This document shows positions 7,127 through 16,773 of a stretch of DNA of 64,000 bases, piece by piece. Each line of letters starts with the position of its first letter. Position 1 is the first letter of the stretch. Under the pieces are notes generated by a model that saw only the letters and a list, made by a program, of their open reading frames with translations, was not told where the DNA came from and did not search any database. Source of the DNA: Candidatus Gastranaerophilales bacterium (GTDB taxonomy: Bacteria; Cyanobacteriota; Vampirovibrionia; Gastranaerophilales; Gastranaerophilaceae); the NCBI GenBank assembly GCA_944324915.1, contig CALUYD010000004.1, positions 1-64,000 of the forward strand, read 5' to 3'. The position numbers were made by a program, and so were the translations under genes.

Positions 7127-10100
7127 ATGAAAGATAAATCTCTTAAAAAAGTTCTTGTTATAGGCTCAGGTCCGATTGTAATAGGACAAGCGGCAGAATT
7201 TGACTATGCTGGGGTTCAAGCATGCCGAGCTTTGAAAGAAGAAAAAATAGAAATAGTCCTTGTTAATTCAAATCCTGCAACAATTATGACAGATGAAGAA
7301 ATAGCGGATAAAGTCTATATTGAACCATTAAATCTTGAAAGTTTAACAGAAATAATTAAAATGGAGCGTCCGCAAGGTTTAATCGCTACTTTAGGAGGTC
7401 AAACCGCTCTTAATTTGGCATGTGAACTTGATAAGGCAGGAGTTTTAAAAGAATATAACGTAAGAATTTTAGGTACTAACATAGAATCAATTCAAAAAGC
7501 AGAAGATAGGGAACAATTTAAAAACTTAATGGAAGAAATAAATATTCCTATCCCTCAAAGTGAAATTGTTTCAAACTATCAAGACGCTCTTAAATTTAGC
7601 GAAAAAATAGGCTTTCCGATTATCATAAGACCTGCTTTTACTCTGGGTGGAGCTGGCGGCGGTATAGCAAGAAACGAAAGAGAATATGAAGAAATTGTCC
7701 ACTCCGGACTTTCTCAATCTCCAATAAATCAAGTTTTGGTTGAAAAATCCATTGCAGGCTATAAAGAAATAGAATATGAGGTTATAAGAGATGCAAACGA
7801 TACTTGTATCATAATCTGCAATATGGAAAATATTGACCCTATTGGTATTCATACAGGCGATAGCTTCGTTGTAGCACCAAGTCAAACTCTAACTAATCCT
7901 GAATGCGAAATGTTAAGAACAAGCGCTATAAAAATAGTAAGAGCCCTAAAAATAGAAGGTTCATGCAACGTTCAATTTGCGCTTGATACGGTATCAAATC
8001 AATATTATATTATTGAAGTTAACCCGAGAGTATCACGCTCATCAGCTTTAGCAAGTAAAGCGACAGGCTATCCTATTGCAAAAATAGCAACAAAAATCGC
8101 TATGGGCTATCATTTACATGAAATTAAAAACCCAATCACAAATAAATGTGCTGCTTTTGAACCTGCTATTGATTATGTTGTAGTTAAAATTCCAAAATGG
8201 CCGTTTGATAAATTCTCAAGCGGAGATAGAATTTTAGGCACAAAAATGAAAGCAACAGGAGAAATTATGGCAATAGGAAGAACATTTGTATCTTCCTTCA
8301 AAAAAGCTGTAACCTCTCTTGAAGAAAGATTTACAGGACTTTTATACAGAGGTTTTGAAGAATTATCAAATGACGCACTGCTTTCTGAATTATATATTCA
8401 AGACGACAGAAGAATATTCAGACTAGCTCAAGCAATCTATAACGGCAATGACATCAACAGATTATGCGCTATAACAAAAATAGATAAATGGTTTGTAGCA
8501 AAAATAAAAGAAATTGTTGATGTTGAAAAAGAGCTAAAAAGAGCACCCCTAAATAGAACAATGTATCTAAAAGCAAAGCAATTCGGATTTTTAGATGAAG
8601 AAATTGCAAAAATTACTCAAACAACTTATGAAACATTGAATAAATTTAACATTGAAGCAAACTTTAGAGCCGTTGATACTTGCGCTGCGGAATTTAGCGC
8701 CCATGTACCTTATTTTTATTCAACATACAACGAAGAAGATGAAGTTGAAGAATTTAAACAACAAGCTCAAAAAACCTATAAAAAACCAAAAGAAAATATC
8801 ATAGTTTTAGGCTCAGGACCAATCAGAATAGGTCAAGGTATTGAATTTGATTATTGCTCTGTTCATGCTTCTTGGGAATTAATTAAAAGAGGCTATGAAT
8901 CAGTTATGATAAATTCAAACCCTGAAACGTTGTCAACTGATTTTGATGTCGCTACAAGATTATATTTTGAACCTATGAATGTTGAATATGTAATGAATAT
9001 AATCAAAAAAGAGAACCCAAAAGGCGTTTTAGTTCAATTTGGGGGTCAAACAGCAATTAATTTAGCTGAAAAATTACACCAAGAAGGTATTAAAATCCTA
9101 GGCACAAGCCTTGAGAGCATTAATGCGGTTGAAGATAGAAAAGTTTTTGAAAAATTATTAAGAGAGCTTGAAATTCCTCAACCAAAAGGTTGTGCAGTTA
9201 CATCAACAACAGGAGCGCTTAATGCAGTTAAAGAATTAGGATACCCTGTATTGGTTCGCCCAAGCTATGTTATAGGCGGAAGAGGAATGCAGGTTGTATA
9301 TAATGATGATGAGCTTTTAACATATATAACAGAGGCATTTAAATTCTCAAACGAACACCCTGTATTGATTGATCAATATTTAGAAGGTCAAGAAGTAGAA
9401 CTTGACGCTGTTTCAGATGGTAGAGATATTCTAATCCCCGGAATTTGCGAACATATTGAGCGCGCTGGAGTTCATTCGGGTGATTCTATGAGCATTTATC
9501 CAAGCCAAAATATCTCAAGAAAAAATGAAAAAATTCTTGTAAAATATGCAACAAAAATCGCAAGAAAATTAAATATCAAGGGTTTGATGAATATTCAATT
9601 TATCATCAAAGATGATAAAGTTTATGTTATTGAAGTTAACCCCAGAGCCTCAAGAACAGTACCTATCATGTCAAAAGTAACAGGTATTCCTATGGCAAAT
9701 ATTGCAGTTGAAGCAATTTTAGGAAAATCAATAAGAAGAGCAGGTTTTGGTGTTGGTTTATATAAAAAATCAAATTTGGTTTGCGTGAAGATGCCAATTT
9801 TCTCTTGGCAAAAATTAAACAGAATTGACCCTGCGCTTGCTCCTGAAATGAAATCAACAGGCGAAGTTTTAGGAATTGATACAACATATAAAAAAGCTCT
9901 ATATAAAGCATTTTTAGCAGGCGGACACAAATTCTCCAAAGCAAAACAAAGGGTATTGGTATCTTTAAATGACCATTATAAAAAACCGGCGCTTCCTATG
10001 CTCAAAAAGTTATTTAAGCAAGGTTTCTTTATTATGGCAACTTGGGGAACACATAAATTCCTTGAGCAAAACGGTATTCCATCTAAAATGATTGAAAAAT

Positions 10101-10363
10101 TCATGATTGATAAATTGCAAAAACGTATGAAAAACGGACGTTTGAGCTTTATTATCAACACTCCTACAACAGGTAAAAACTCTCAAAACGCAGGTTTTCA
10201 AATAAGAACCATAGCTCAAATGTACGGAGTGCCTAGTTTTACATCCATAGATACTGCAAATGCCTTTTTGAGCGCATACAAGGTATTTGACAAAAACACA
10301 GTTCTAACTTATGACACTATTACAAATTACCGCAAGAAAAAATTTTTAGGGATGTTTAAATAA
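7127..10363 (+). CDS. carB: Carbamoyl-phosphate synthase large subunit
   Basis: Makes carbamoyl phosphate from bicarbonate, ammonia and two ATP. Two homologous ATP-grasp halves are clear: GSGPIVIGQAAEFDY near residue 13 and GSGPIRIGQGIEFDY near residue 563, each followed by SNPxT and GGQTA motifs. The C-terminal MGS-like allosteric domain begins near residue 940. At 1078 aa it is full length. The Shine-Dalgarno site is gagg. It is the last clear pyr gene; the next gene has its own probable promoter. Confidence 0.97.
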   Translation: MKDKSLKKVLVIGSGPIVIGQAAEFDYAGVQACRALKEEKIEIVLVNSNPATIMTDEEIADKVYIEPLNLESLTEIIKMERPQGLIATLGGQTALNLACELDKAGVLKEYNVRILGTNIESIQKAEDREQFKNLMEEINIPIPQSEIVSNYQDALKFSEKIGFPIIIRPAFTLGGAGGGIARNEREYEEIVHSGLSQSPINQVLVEKSIAGYKEIEYEVIRDANDTCIIICNMENIDPIGIHTGDSFVVAPSQTLTNPECEMLRTSAIKIVRALKIEGSCNVQFALDTVSNQYYIIEVNPRVSRSSALASKATGYPIAKIATKIAMGYHLHEIKNPITNKCAAFEPAIDYVVVKIPKWPFDKFSSGDRILGTKMKATGEIMAIGRTFVSSFKKAVTSLEERFTGLLYRGFEELSNDALLSELYIQDDRRIFRLAQAIYNGNDINRLCAITKIDKWFVAKIKEIVDVEKELKRAPLNRTMYLKAKQFGFLDEEIAKITQTTYETLNKFNIEANFRAVDTCAAEFSAHVPYFYSTYNEEDEVEEFKQQAQKTYKKPKENIIVLGSGPIRIGQGIEFDYCSVHASWELIKRGYESVMINSNPETLSTDFDVATRLYFEPMNVEYVMNIIKKENPKGVLVQFGGQTAINLAEKLHQEGIKILGTSLESINAVEDRKVFEKLLRELEIPQPKGCAVTSTTGALNAVKELGYPVLVRPSYVIGGRGMQVVYNDDELLTYITEAFKFSNEHPVLIDQYLEGQEVELDAVSDGRDILIPGICEHIERAGVHSGDSMSIYPSQNISRKNEKILVKYATKIARKLNIKGLMNIQFIIKDDKVYVIEVNPRASRTVPIMSKVTGIPMANIAVEAILGKSIRRAGFGVGLYKKSNLVCVKMPIFSWQKLNRIDPALAPEMKSTGEVLGIDTTYKKALYKAFLAGGHKFSKAKQRVLVSLNDHYKKPALPMLKKLFKQGFFIMATWGTHKFLEQNGIPSKMIEKFMIDKLQKRMKNGRLSFIINTPTTGKNSQNAGFQIRTIAQMYGVPSFTSIDTANAFLSAYKVFDKNTVLTYDTITNYRKKKFLGMFK

Positions 10364-10383
10364 TATCAGTTTTAGGATATATT
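10355..10383 (+). promoter_or_regulatory. Putative leaderless promoter of the Clp-N gene
   Basis: TTTAAA (10355-10360), 17-base spacer, TATATT (10378-10383), then exactly six bases to ATG 10390. There is no well-placed Shine-Dalgarno site. Confidence 0.45.
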
Positions 10384-10389
10384 AGAATT

Positions 10390-11751
10390 ATGTTTGAAAA
10401 ATTTACACAAAAAGCAATAGATGTTGTACAAGCTGCTCAAAATTATGCACAAGAATTTTGTCATAACAGAGTATTATCTCAACATCTTCTTTTAGGGCTT
10501 GTTGCTCAATCAAAAGGAGTTCAGGCAAAAATCTTGAATTTTGACAAGATTAACTTTGGCGAATTAAATATCGAAGTTCATCAAAGTTTAAAATCTAATC
10601 CTGATGGCAAAAGTGAAAATATTTTCTTCTCATCTGAAGCAAGAGAAATTCTAAAATCCGCAGTTGAATTATCTTACGAGCTAAATTCAAAATTCATTAT
10701 GCCTCAACATATTGCCCTTGCGATTTTTCAAAATAAAGAATGCGGAGCCTATAAAATTCTTAAAAAATTTAATATAGACGAAGAAAAAATCATACCGAAT
10801 TTAAAAAGAATATTGGATAAAAGCTCTGACCTTACAATTCTTCATCCTGAAACAGAAAATGAAAACACTCAACTATCAAACATTAATGACTTTTTTAAAG
10901 AAAAAGTTATGTCTGAAATTTTGGTTAATGCTCAATCAAAATTATCAGCCTCAGGCTATGAAATCTTAGGAAGTGAACAATTACTCCAATCAATTTTAGA
11001 CAATAAAAACTATAAAATTGTTGAAATATTGGATAAATTCAACATAAATTCGCAAAGTTTTAATGAAATGTTATCTCATTTCAACTCAAGAACGGCAGAA
11101 TTTGAAAATTCCGAAAAACAAATTATATTCACTCCAAACGCTTTTAGTGCAATTTTATTGGCTCTTGATTATGCTAAAGAATCAGGAAGCGTTGGAATTC
11201 AGCCTGAACATATTATTTTAGGGATATTGAAATCTAAAAAAGGTATAGCTTATAAAATTTTATCTCAATGCATAACAAATGCAGTCGATTTTGAAGATAT
11301 TGTTATGAAAAAAATGAACGATAAAATCCCCGAAACTCTTGCAATTCTAAGATTAGCAAAAGAAGAAGCAAGAAGCCTTAACTGCAATATTGTAGGAAGC
11401 GAGATGATTTTATTAGGCATATTATCTTATGGCGCAGGAGTAGCTTCAGACACTCTAAGACGACTTGGAATTACTCTTAAAGACGCCAGATGTGAAGTTG
11501 AAAAACTTATTAAACCTCAAAAAGAAGTAACAAATTTAACTTATAGCCCAAGAGCAAAAAAAATGCTTGAAGTTGCATACAAAACAGCAATTGAACACAA
11601 AAGAAGCAAAATTAAATCAGAAAATATTTTATACGGCATAACAAAAATGCCAAATTGCCTTGCTATGCAAGTTTTGGGTAATTTAGGAACAGATGTTTTA
11701 GAAATTCAACAAGGAATTAAGCAAGAATTATTGGGTGGAATGGATTTATAA
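10390..11751 (+). CDS. Protein of three Clp N-terminal domains, no ATPase
   Basis: The protein starts like ClpC (MFEKFTQKAIDVVQAA...) and consists of three consecutive Clp N-type domains, at about residues 1-145, 165-310 and 315-453. Each has the two-fold internal repeat ending in SxHxLLGL- or QHIALAI-like helices. There are no Walker motifs, so it cannot act as an unfoldase. In Clp systems this domain binds adaptors and substrates; short Clp-N-only proteins related to plant ClpT are known in cyanobacteria and plastids. It may therefore act as an adaptor or decoy for a ClpC unfoldase encoded elsewhere, but a three-domain form is unusual. Co-transcription with the next gene (9-base gap) is likely. 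Confidence 0.85.
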   Translation: MFEKFTQKAIDVVQAAQNYAQEFCHNRVLSQHLLLGLVAQSKGVQAKILNFDKINFGELNIEVHQSLKSNPDGKSENIFFSSEAREILKSAVELSYELNSKFIMPQHIALAIFQNKECGAYKILKKFNIDEEKIIPNLKRILDKSSDLTILHPETENENTQLSNINDFFKEKVMSEILVNAQSKLSASGYEILGSEQLLQSILDNKNYKIVEILDKFNINSQSFNEMLSHFNSRTAEFENSEKQIIFTPNAFSAILLALDYAKESGSVGIQPEHIILGILKSKKGIAYKILSQCITNAVDFEDIVMKKMNDKIPETLAILRLAKEEARSLNCNIVGSEMILLGILSYGAGVASDTLRRLGITLKDARCEVEKLIKPQKEVTNLTYSPRAKKMLEVAYKTAIEHKRSKIKSENILYGITKMPNCLAMQVLGNLGTDVLEIQQGIKQELLGGMDL

Positions 11752-11760
11752 TTTCAAAAA

Positions 11761-12588
11761 ATGGCGGATAATTTTGATTTTTTAAAAAATACAGACAAAG
11801 AACTTTTTAATTCTATACAAGATGCACAAAAACTCTTTCGTGATGAATATTTCAATCAATCCAGCGTTCAATTAAGAATTTTTGCCGAAAAAATGGTTAA
11901 AAAAATATTAGGTTCAAAAGAAGAAAATCAAACATTTGACGATGCGCTAAATTGCTTAAAAGACAAAATCAAAACCCAACAAGAAAAAGAATTTATAGAT
12001 GATTTATTCTTCATTAAAAAAATGGGCAATAAATGTGCTCACGGAGAAGATATAGCACCGTCTGAAGCGCTTGAAGCAATAAAAAGAGCTTTTGAAGCGT
12101 CTATTAATTATGCTTATTCAAAGAAAAAAGACGAAAAATTATTAAAACTTCAATTTGACCACACGCTCTTAATTACAGGCAAAAAACAACAAGAGGTTAA
12201 ACTCGTTGATAAATATATACAATTAGCCCAAGAGCAAAAAGAAGAGCTTTTAAACGCCAAACAAGGCGAATTTAATTCTCAAGTTGATAAAAACGAAGAA
12301 GGCATAAGAAACGAAAGTTATGTAAATAACCCCAAAAAATATAAAGAAAAAAAATCAAACCCTAAAAAAGAAAAAATAAAAACAAAAATAAAAGAAGCAA
12401 GAAAAAACCTCAAACAAAATATCAATTTTGAAGAAAACAAAAAACCTAAAAAAAATAAACCCAAAGCAAGCAAAAAGCCTCAAAAAAAGACAAAAAAACA
12501 AAACAAGGGGCTAATAAAGTTAATTCTTTTTTTAAGTTTTGTTGCAATTTCATTAATTTTTATTACAAAAATGTTATTTTTTTTCTAA
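11761..12588 (+). CDS. DUF4145-like protein with C-terminal membrane anchor
   Basis: Residues 1-120 resemble DUF4145: helical, with LRIFAEKMVKKIL and KMGNKCAHGE, a fold also seen next to nucleases and in defence proteins. A very lysine-rich linker follows at about residues 190-250, then one hydrophobic segment at the extreme C-terminus (IKLILFLSFVAISLIFI). The topology suggests a cytoplasmic domain tethered by its tail to the membrane. It starts 9 bases after the Clp-N gene. The function is unknown. Confidence 0.75.
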   Translation: MADNFDFLKNTDKELFNSIQDAQKLFRDEYFNQSSVQLRIFAEKMVKKILGSKEENQTFDDALNCLKDKIKTQQEKEFIDDLFFIKKMGNKCAHGEDIAPSEALEAIKRAFEASINYAYSKKKDEKLLKLQFDHTLLITGKKQQEVKLVDKYIQLAQEQKEELLNAKQGEFNSQVDKNEEGIRNESYVNNPKKYKEKKSNPKKEKIKTKIKEARKNLKQNINFEENKKPKKNKPKASKKPQKKTKKQNKGLIKLILFLSFVAISLIFITKMLFFF

Positions 12589-12663
12589 CTCTTGAAATCA
12601 ACATCAAAAAAAATACTTTATTAATACAGATGTTATTTTAAAAGTTATAGATGGATAAAAGTT

Positions 12664-12828
12664 ATGAAAAACTACAACGAAAATATGCCTAAAACGGATA
12701 TTAACGATTATTTGTCAGAAATAGAGGACTATGTTTTATCCGATTATCAAAACTTCAAACTTCACATACTAGCACAAAAAATTAAAACAGCTTCATACAA
12801 GCCAAAACCAAAAATGTTATATTTATAA
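12664..12828 (+). CDS. Possible small protein, 54 aa
   Basis: A frame of 54 codons opens at ATG 12664 and ends at TAA 12826-12828: start MKNYNENMPKTDINDYLSEI, C-terminus KPKPKMLYL. Its composition (acidic first half, lysine-rich end) is protein-like and it fills the gap between two genes on the same strand. No strong ribosome site is seen. No family is recognised. Confidence 0.45.
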   Translation: MKNYNENMPKTDINDYLSEIEDYVLSDYQNFKLHILAQKIKTASYKPKPKMLYL

Positions 12829-12837
12829 TTTTTATGC

Positions 12838-12843
12838 TATTGT
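12838..12843 (+). promoter_or_regulatory. Putative leaderless -10 box before the HAD gene
   Basis: TATTGT ends six bases before the GTG start at 12850. There is no Shine-Dalgarno sequence and no clear -35 box. Weaker than the other members of this set. Confidence 0.3.
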
Positions 12844-12849
12844 AATTTT

Positions 12850-13572
12850 GTGGAAAAGAAAATTTTATTTTTAGATTTTGACGGAGTTTTGTTTGATACA
12901 TTAAAAGAAGTGTATCTTATAAACCGCTATATATACAAAGGGATTGATTTATTTGACAAAGTTGATGAAAAAAATTATCAACTCTATTCAAAGTACAAAT
13001 ATCTTGTTTATAACATTTGGATGTTTTATTACTACAATCCTTTAATTTTTAATAATTGCGAAAATATAATTGATGACTTTATAAATGCGCTATCAAAAAG
13101 AAATATTAAAGCTGAAGAAGATTTTTGTGATAATTTTCTTAAAGTTAGAGCTAATTTAGTTAAAAACAATTATGATTTTTGGAAAAATCTTGAAACGCCT
13201 TATAAATTCTTCTATGAAATAAAAAAATTATATGAAGAAAAAAATCCAAAAATATTAATTGTTTCAAAGAAAAATAAAACTTCAATAATAGAGCGCTTTA
13301 ATTCATATAATTTTTTTATTTCAAACGATGATATTTATGCAAGAGAAATTCTTGATAAATATTCTACAAAAGGCGAATTTATAAATGAATATATGAATAA
13401 AAACGGTTTTGATGAAGCAATATTTGTTGATGACAACAATAACAATTTAAAAACTTGCGATAATTATTCAAATATTACACAAATTCTTGCTCTTTGGGGA
13501 AACTCTCAACCCAATTTAAAAGGATACAATCAAACCCAAGCAATTGATAAAATAAATCAATTTTTTAGTTAA
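12850..13572 (+). CDS. HAD-superfamily hydrolase-like protein
   Basis: The N-terminus LFLDFDGVLFD carries HAD motif I, with the nucleophile D9 and acid/base D11. LIVSKKNKTS looks like motif II, and FVDDNNNN near residue 195 like motif IV with its metal-binding aspartates. The cap region (about residues 20-115) is rich in Tyr and Phe. The substrate cannot be predicted; a small phosphatase is likely. The start is GTG, with no in-frame ATG nearby and no ribosome site. Confidence 0.8.
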   Translation: MEKKILFLDFDGVLFDTLKEVYLINRYIYKGIDLFDKVDEKNYQLYSKYKYLVYNIWMFYYYNPLIFNNCENIIDDFINALSKRNIKAEEDFCDNFLKVRANLVKNNYDFWKNLETPYKFFYEIKKLYEEKNPKILIVSKKNKTSIIERFNSYNFFISNDDIYAREILDKYSTKGEFINEYMNKNGFDEAIFVDDNNNNLKTCDNYSNITQILALWGNSQPNLKGYNQTQAIDKINQFFS

Positions 13573-13672
13573 TTTTGTTAAGATATATTAAGCCTTTCTT
13601 TTTTGTTAGTTTAAAAACAATAATATCGTGGATATATCTAAATAATACTGCATTAACAAAAGGAAGGTTATT

Positions 13673-16021
13673 ATGGGTGTAGACATCATTGGATTATTAA
13701 AGAATATCATTAGTCCGCAAAAGGATAGTGCGGCAGCTCCTGCTGTACAAAAAGCTGTTCAGACTGCTCCTGCAACATCAGCTGAACAATCCGCCAGCGT
13801 TTTTACAAACAACGCAATCAATCAAAGTTATAACAATAATTCATCCACAACAGTAATTCTATCGGATGATTATAGAGATTACGAAAGAGCGTCTTGGACT
13901 AATAACTACAAACTTGACAAAGATGATAGTGCCGATATGAAAACTATTATGAATAGAACCTTTGGCGAAGCATCAGTTAAAAACATGACTCAAGGCGAAG
14001 TTAATACCGCTATGCAATCTATTATTGATAATAATAGATGGATGATGAATGATATTAATAACACTTACCTTAAAACGCAAGTTACACAAGATGTCATAGA
14101 TACACTATACCCTGATGGGGTTCCTGAAGGTGTAAATGAAGATACTATTGTTAATTATGTAGAAGATTTAGTTAACAACAGCGAAAAATTCTCTAGTTCT
14201 GAAACAGAGCTAACAGAAGAAGAAAAACAGCTAACATCAATTGCACAAAAAGTTCAAAATAATCAATACGATAAATTTGATGAAAACATAAGAGTAAGCC
14301 AAATTCCTGCTGAATTTATTGAAGCTACTGAATTTAGCGTACCTGAAAATGTTGAAGATTCTATTGAAATTTTTGTTCCTGATTTAAATACTCTGAAAAA
14401 TAATGGTACAAAAGTTGATGAACAACTAAGCAAAACTGTTGTTTTTGAAGCAACAAATAAAGGTTTAAATTTTGATGATATAAGCCAAATGGACGAACAA
14501 CAAGCAAAACAATATATTCAAAATGTAATCGCTGAAAACTATGGGCTTGGAAGAATAGCTGAAGACGGCACATTTGAATATGGAAGCTATAACGAAAACG
14601 GCGAATTTGTTAAATCTGAAGTTCAAGATAATGGCAACGGCAAAGCAGATTTAACAGAAAGCTATGCAGGTATTGCAGTATTAAGTGCCATTGCAAAAGA
14701 AGAAGGCAATAACAATATAATGGCAGGAATAGACGAAGATCCAAATGCAATACTTGATAGATTATATGAAGGTATTAAAAACGGAAATAGCGTATATTGT
14801 CCGAATACCGAAATGAATGTGTTGTATGATTCGACAAACGGTAGAATATCAGAAGGCAGTGAAAAACTTCTTCTTGCACAAGAAGGCAATAATGGCACTA
14901 TCACATACATTCATGCTAAAGAAGATTCTATTATAGCTGATAGCGAAGGAAAATTAACAGGCGCAAGTGTTTTAGATGCTTATGATTTCAATGGAAAAAC
15001 TCTATCTGAAATTGCTCAAAACCCTAAAGCAGGAGATGCAGAGCTTGTTTTAAGCGCAATAGGACAAATAATGTCCAACAATCCTAATATGCAACAAACA
15101 TTTGAAGATAGCTTCAGCGCTTCAGGGCTGGAAGATACAGCAGAAAATAGAGTTATCCACTTTATGAGCCAAGATTTTTCTGCTCTTGCAAATAATAATG
15201 GCGGAGAAATTGTTCTTGAAAATGTTCAATACATAGTAGGCTCAAATAAACCTGCACCAACTCCAAAAACAGTAGAAGACACAGCTACATCAATTCCAAC
15301 AGATCCTACTCCAACTGATCCAATTCCAACGGATCCAGAACCTACTGATCCAATTCCAACGGATCCGGAACCTACTGATCCAATTCCAACAGATCCGGAG
15401 CCAACAGATCCGGAGCCAACAGATCCGGAGCCTACTCCTACCCCAACAGTGTGTCCTGATCCACCTGATGTAAAACCAAGCGACACTCCGCTTCCATCAG
15501 ATACACCGGATTTAAAAGATCCAAGTGAAGTGCCAAGTGAAACGCCTAGTGAAACGCCTAGTGAAACTCCAACAGAAGTACCAACCGAAACACCTACTGA
15601 AGCACCGGATATTCCGGAACCTACAACTTGTCCTCCAATTGGAACAGAAGACGGTTCAGAAAATGGCGATAATGACACAAACGACAACCAAGGCGGTTTT
15701 GGAGATACCACTGAAGTTCAACCAACAACACCACCTCAAGTCGATAACGATGAACCCGCACAAACAACCACATGTCCACCTCTGGATAGTGCAGGCGGCA
15801 GCACAAACAACTCAAATAACACGGATAATTCCCAAGGCAGCTTTGATAGCTCAAGCACCAGCAACAATCAAAGCCAATCTCAAGGAAATAGCTCAAATAA
15901 CCAACCTCAAAGTGGTGGCGGTCAACAAAGCCAACCACAAGGCGGTAGTGAGCAACAAAATCAATCACAAAATGACTGCGGACCAATGCCTGATATAGAA
16001 CAAAAAGATGAAAACCTATAA
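13673..16021 (+). CDS. Large Pro/Thr/Asp-repeat protein, unknown function
   Basis: This 782-aa protein has a strong ribosome site (aaggaagg) but no signal peptide or membrane segment. Residues 1-535 are an acidic, Asn-rich globular part of no family I know. From about 542 it becomes a tandem PTDPEPTDPIPTDP tract, then S/T-E-T-P repeats (about 618-645). Two related blocks follow, each starting TTCPP and running through GSxNxxNxTxNxQGxF, and the end is Gln/Ser/Asn-rich. Cysteines recur near the block starts. Such tails usually form extended stalks or linkers at the cell surface, so an exported role is possible by a non-Sec route, but this is inference. Confidence 0.8.
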   Translation: MGVDIIGLLKNIISPQKDSAAAPAVQKAVQTAPATSAEQSASVFTNNAINQSYNNNSSTTVILSDDYRDYERASWTNNYKLDKDDSADMKTIMNRTFGEASVKNMTQGEVNTAMQSIIDNNRWMMNDINNTYLKTQVTQDVIDTLYPDGVPEGVNEDTIVNYVEDLVNNSEKFSSSETELTEEEKQLTSIAQKVQNNQYDKFDENIRVSQIPAEFIEATEFSVPENVEDSIEIFVPDLNTLKNNGTKVDEQLSKTVVFEATNKGLNFDDISQMDEQQAKQYIQNVIAENYGLGRIAEDGTFEYGSYNENGEFVKSEVQDNGNGKADLTESYAGIAVLSAIAKEEGNNNIMAGIDEDPNAILDRLYEGIKNGNSVYCPNTEMNVLYDSTNGRISEGSEKLLLAQEGNNGTITYIHAKEDSIIADSEGKLTGASVLDAYDFNGKTLSEIAQNPKAGDAELVLSAIGQIMSNNPNMQQTFEDSFSASGLEDTAENRVIHFMSQDFSALANNNGGEIVLENVQYIVGSNKPAPTPKTVEDTATSIPTDPTPTDPIPTDPEPTDPIPTDPEPTDPIPTDPEPTDPEPTDPEPTPTPTVCPDPPDVKPSDTPLPSDTPDLKDPSEVPSETPSETPSETPTEVPTETPTEAPDIPEPTTCPPIGTEDGSENGDNDTNDNQGGFGDTTEVQPTTPPQVDNDEPAQTTTCPPLDSAGGSTNNSNNTDNSQGSFDSSSTSNNQSQSQGNSSNNQPQSGGGQQSQPQGGSEQQNQSQNDCGPMPDIEQKDENL
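15299..15607 (+). repeat. In-frame coding repeats (PTDP and SETP units)
   Basis: Near-identical 18-42-base units encoding PTDPEP/IPTDP run from about 15299 to 15435. A second series, encoding PSETPSETP/PTETPTEA, runs from about 15527 to 15607. The high DNA identity between units suggests recent expansion and likely length variation between strains. Confidence 0.8.
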
Positions 16022-16040
16022 AATCCATAATAAATGCAGT

Positions 16041-16068
16041 AAAAGAGTGACTAAAGTCACTCTTTTTA
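16041..16068 (+). terminator. Intrinsic terminator after the repeat protein
   Basis: Stem agagtgact/agtcactct (16044-16052 with 16055-16063) and a run of T, 20 bases past the stop codon. Confidence 0.85.
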
Positions 16069-16119
16069 TTTGCATAAAATTAAATTAAACTTTATAATTT
16101 TTCTATATAGGAGTTTAAA

Positions 16120-16767
16120 ATGAAATTTAAAAATGCTTTTACTTTAGCTGAAATACTAATTGTTATGGTAATAATAGGTATTATTGCAGTTATTTTAATA
16201 CAAACGCTAAATCCAAACAGATATAGCGAAAAAACAAATATTGCAAATGCAAGAAAAGCAATTGAGCTTATAAAACAAGCAACATCCCAGATGATTGAAC
16301 TTGAAAAAGAACAAATTCCGACAGGAACTTTTATGACAAGACCGGCCGGAAGTGATTCTTGGGAAATTACAATATTAAATGAAGATGGAAATGATGCAAG
16401 TGTTGAAGATATAGTTAATCTTTTTGGAAATTATATTAAATATGAATCAGATGTGATAGATTTTTGTAACTTTACATCATTTTGTAATAACGAAAACGTA
16501 AAAGGCGCAAAAGTAGCGGGCGGAATATATATAGGTTTTGAAAAATTTGATGATACCGATATTGATGATTGTCCTGCTTATTATATGCCTAATTCCGAAA
16601 ATCAAATTTCAGCTCCTACAACTCTAGATAAAACAACAGGAGAATTTGACAAAGTAAAACAATGCTGGGGCAAAGTTTATATTGATGTAAACGGCACAAA
16701 AGGACCGGATACAGAAGGTCAAGATGTTTTTGTTTATGGATTAGGCGAATATGGAATGGAATTTTAA
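16120..16767 (+). CDS. Type IV pilin-like prepilin
   Basis: A short basic leader, MKFKNA, is followed by FTLAEILIVMVIIGIIAVI, the classic prepilin signal. Cleavage by prepilin peptidase would fall after A6 (Ala instead of the usual Gly), with Glu at mature position 5. The remaining 190 residues form a globular domain with several cysteines (DFCNFTSFC, DDCPAYY, QCWGK) that could form disulfides outside the membrane. It could be a major or minor pilin or a type II secretion pseudopilin. It stands alone with an aggag ribosome site; no pilus assembly genes are nearby. Confidence 0.88.
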   Translation: MKFKNAFTLAEILIVMVIIGIIAVILIQTLNPNRYSEKTNIANARKAIELIKQATSQMIELEKEQIPTGTFMTRPAGSDSWEITILNEDGNDASVEDIVNLFGNYIKYESDVIDFCNFTSFCNNENVKGAKVAGGIYIGFEKFDDTDIDDCPAYYMPNSENQISAPTTLDKTTGEFDKVKQCWGKVYIDVNGTKGPDTEGQDVFVYGLGEYGMEF

Positions 16768-16773
16768 TTAAAC

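Noticed and set aside
15299-15607. CRISPR-like array
   Set aside because: The units are in frame within a coding gene, contiguous and without unique spacers.
15226-16028. Long open frames antisense to and in the +2 frame of the Pro/Thr repeat gene
   Set aside because: They arise from the codon repeats of the real gene (GS/VGSG repeats on the other strand) and have no start signals of their own.
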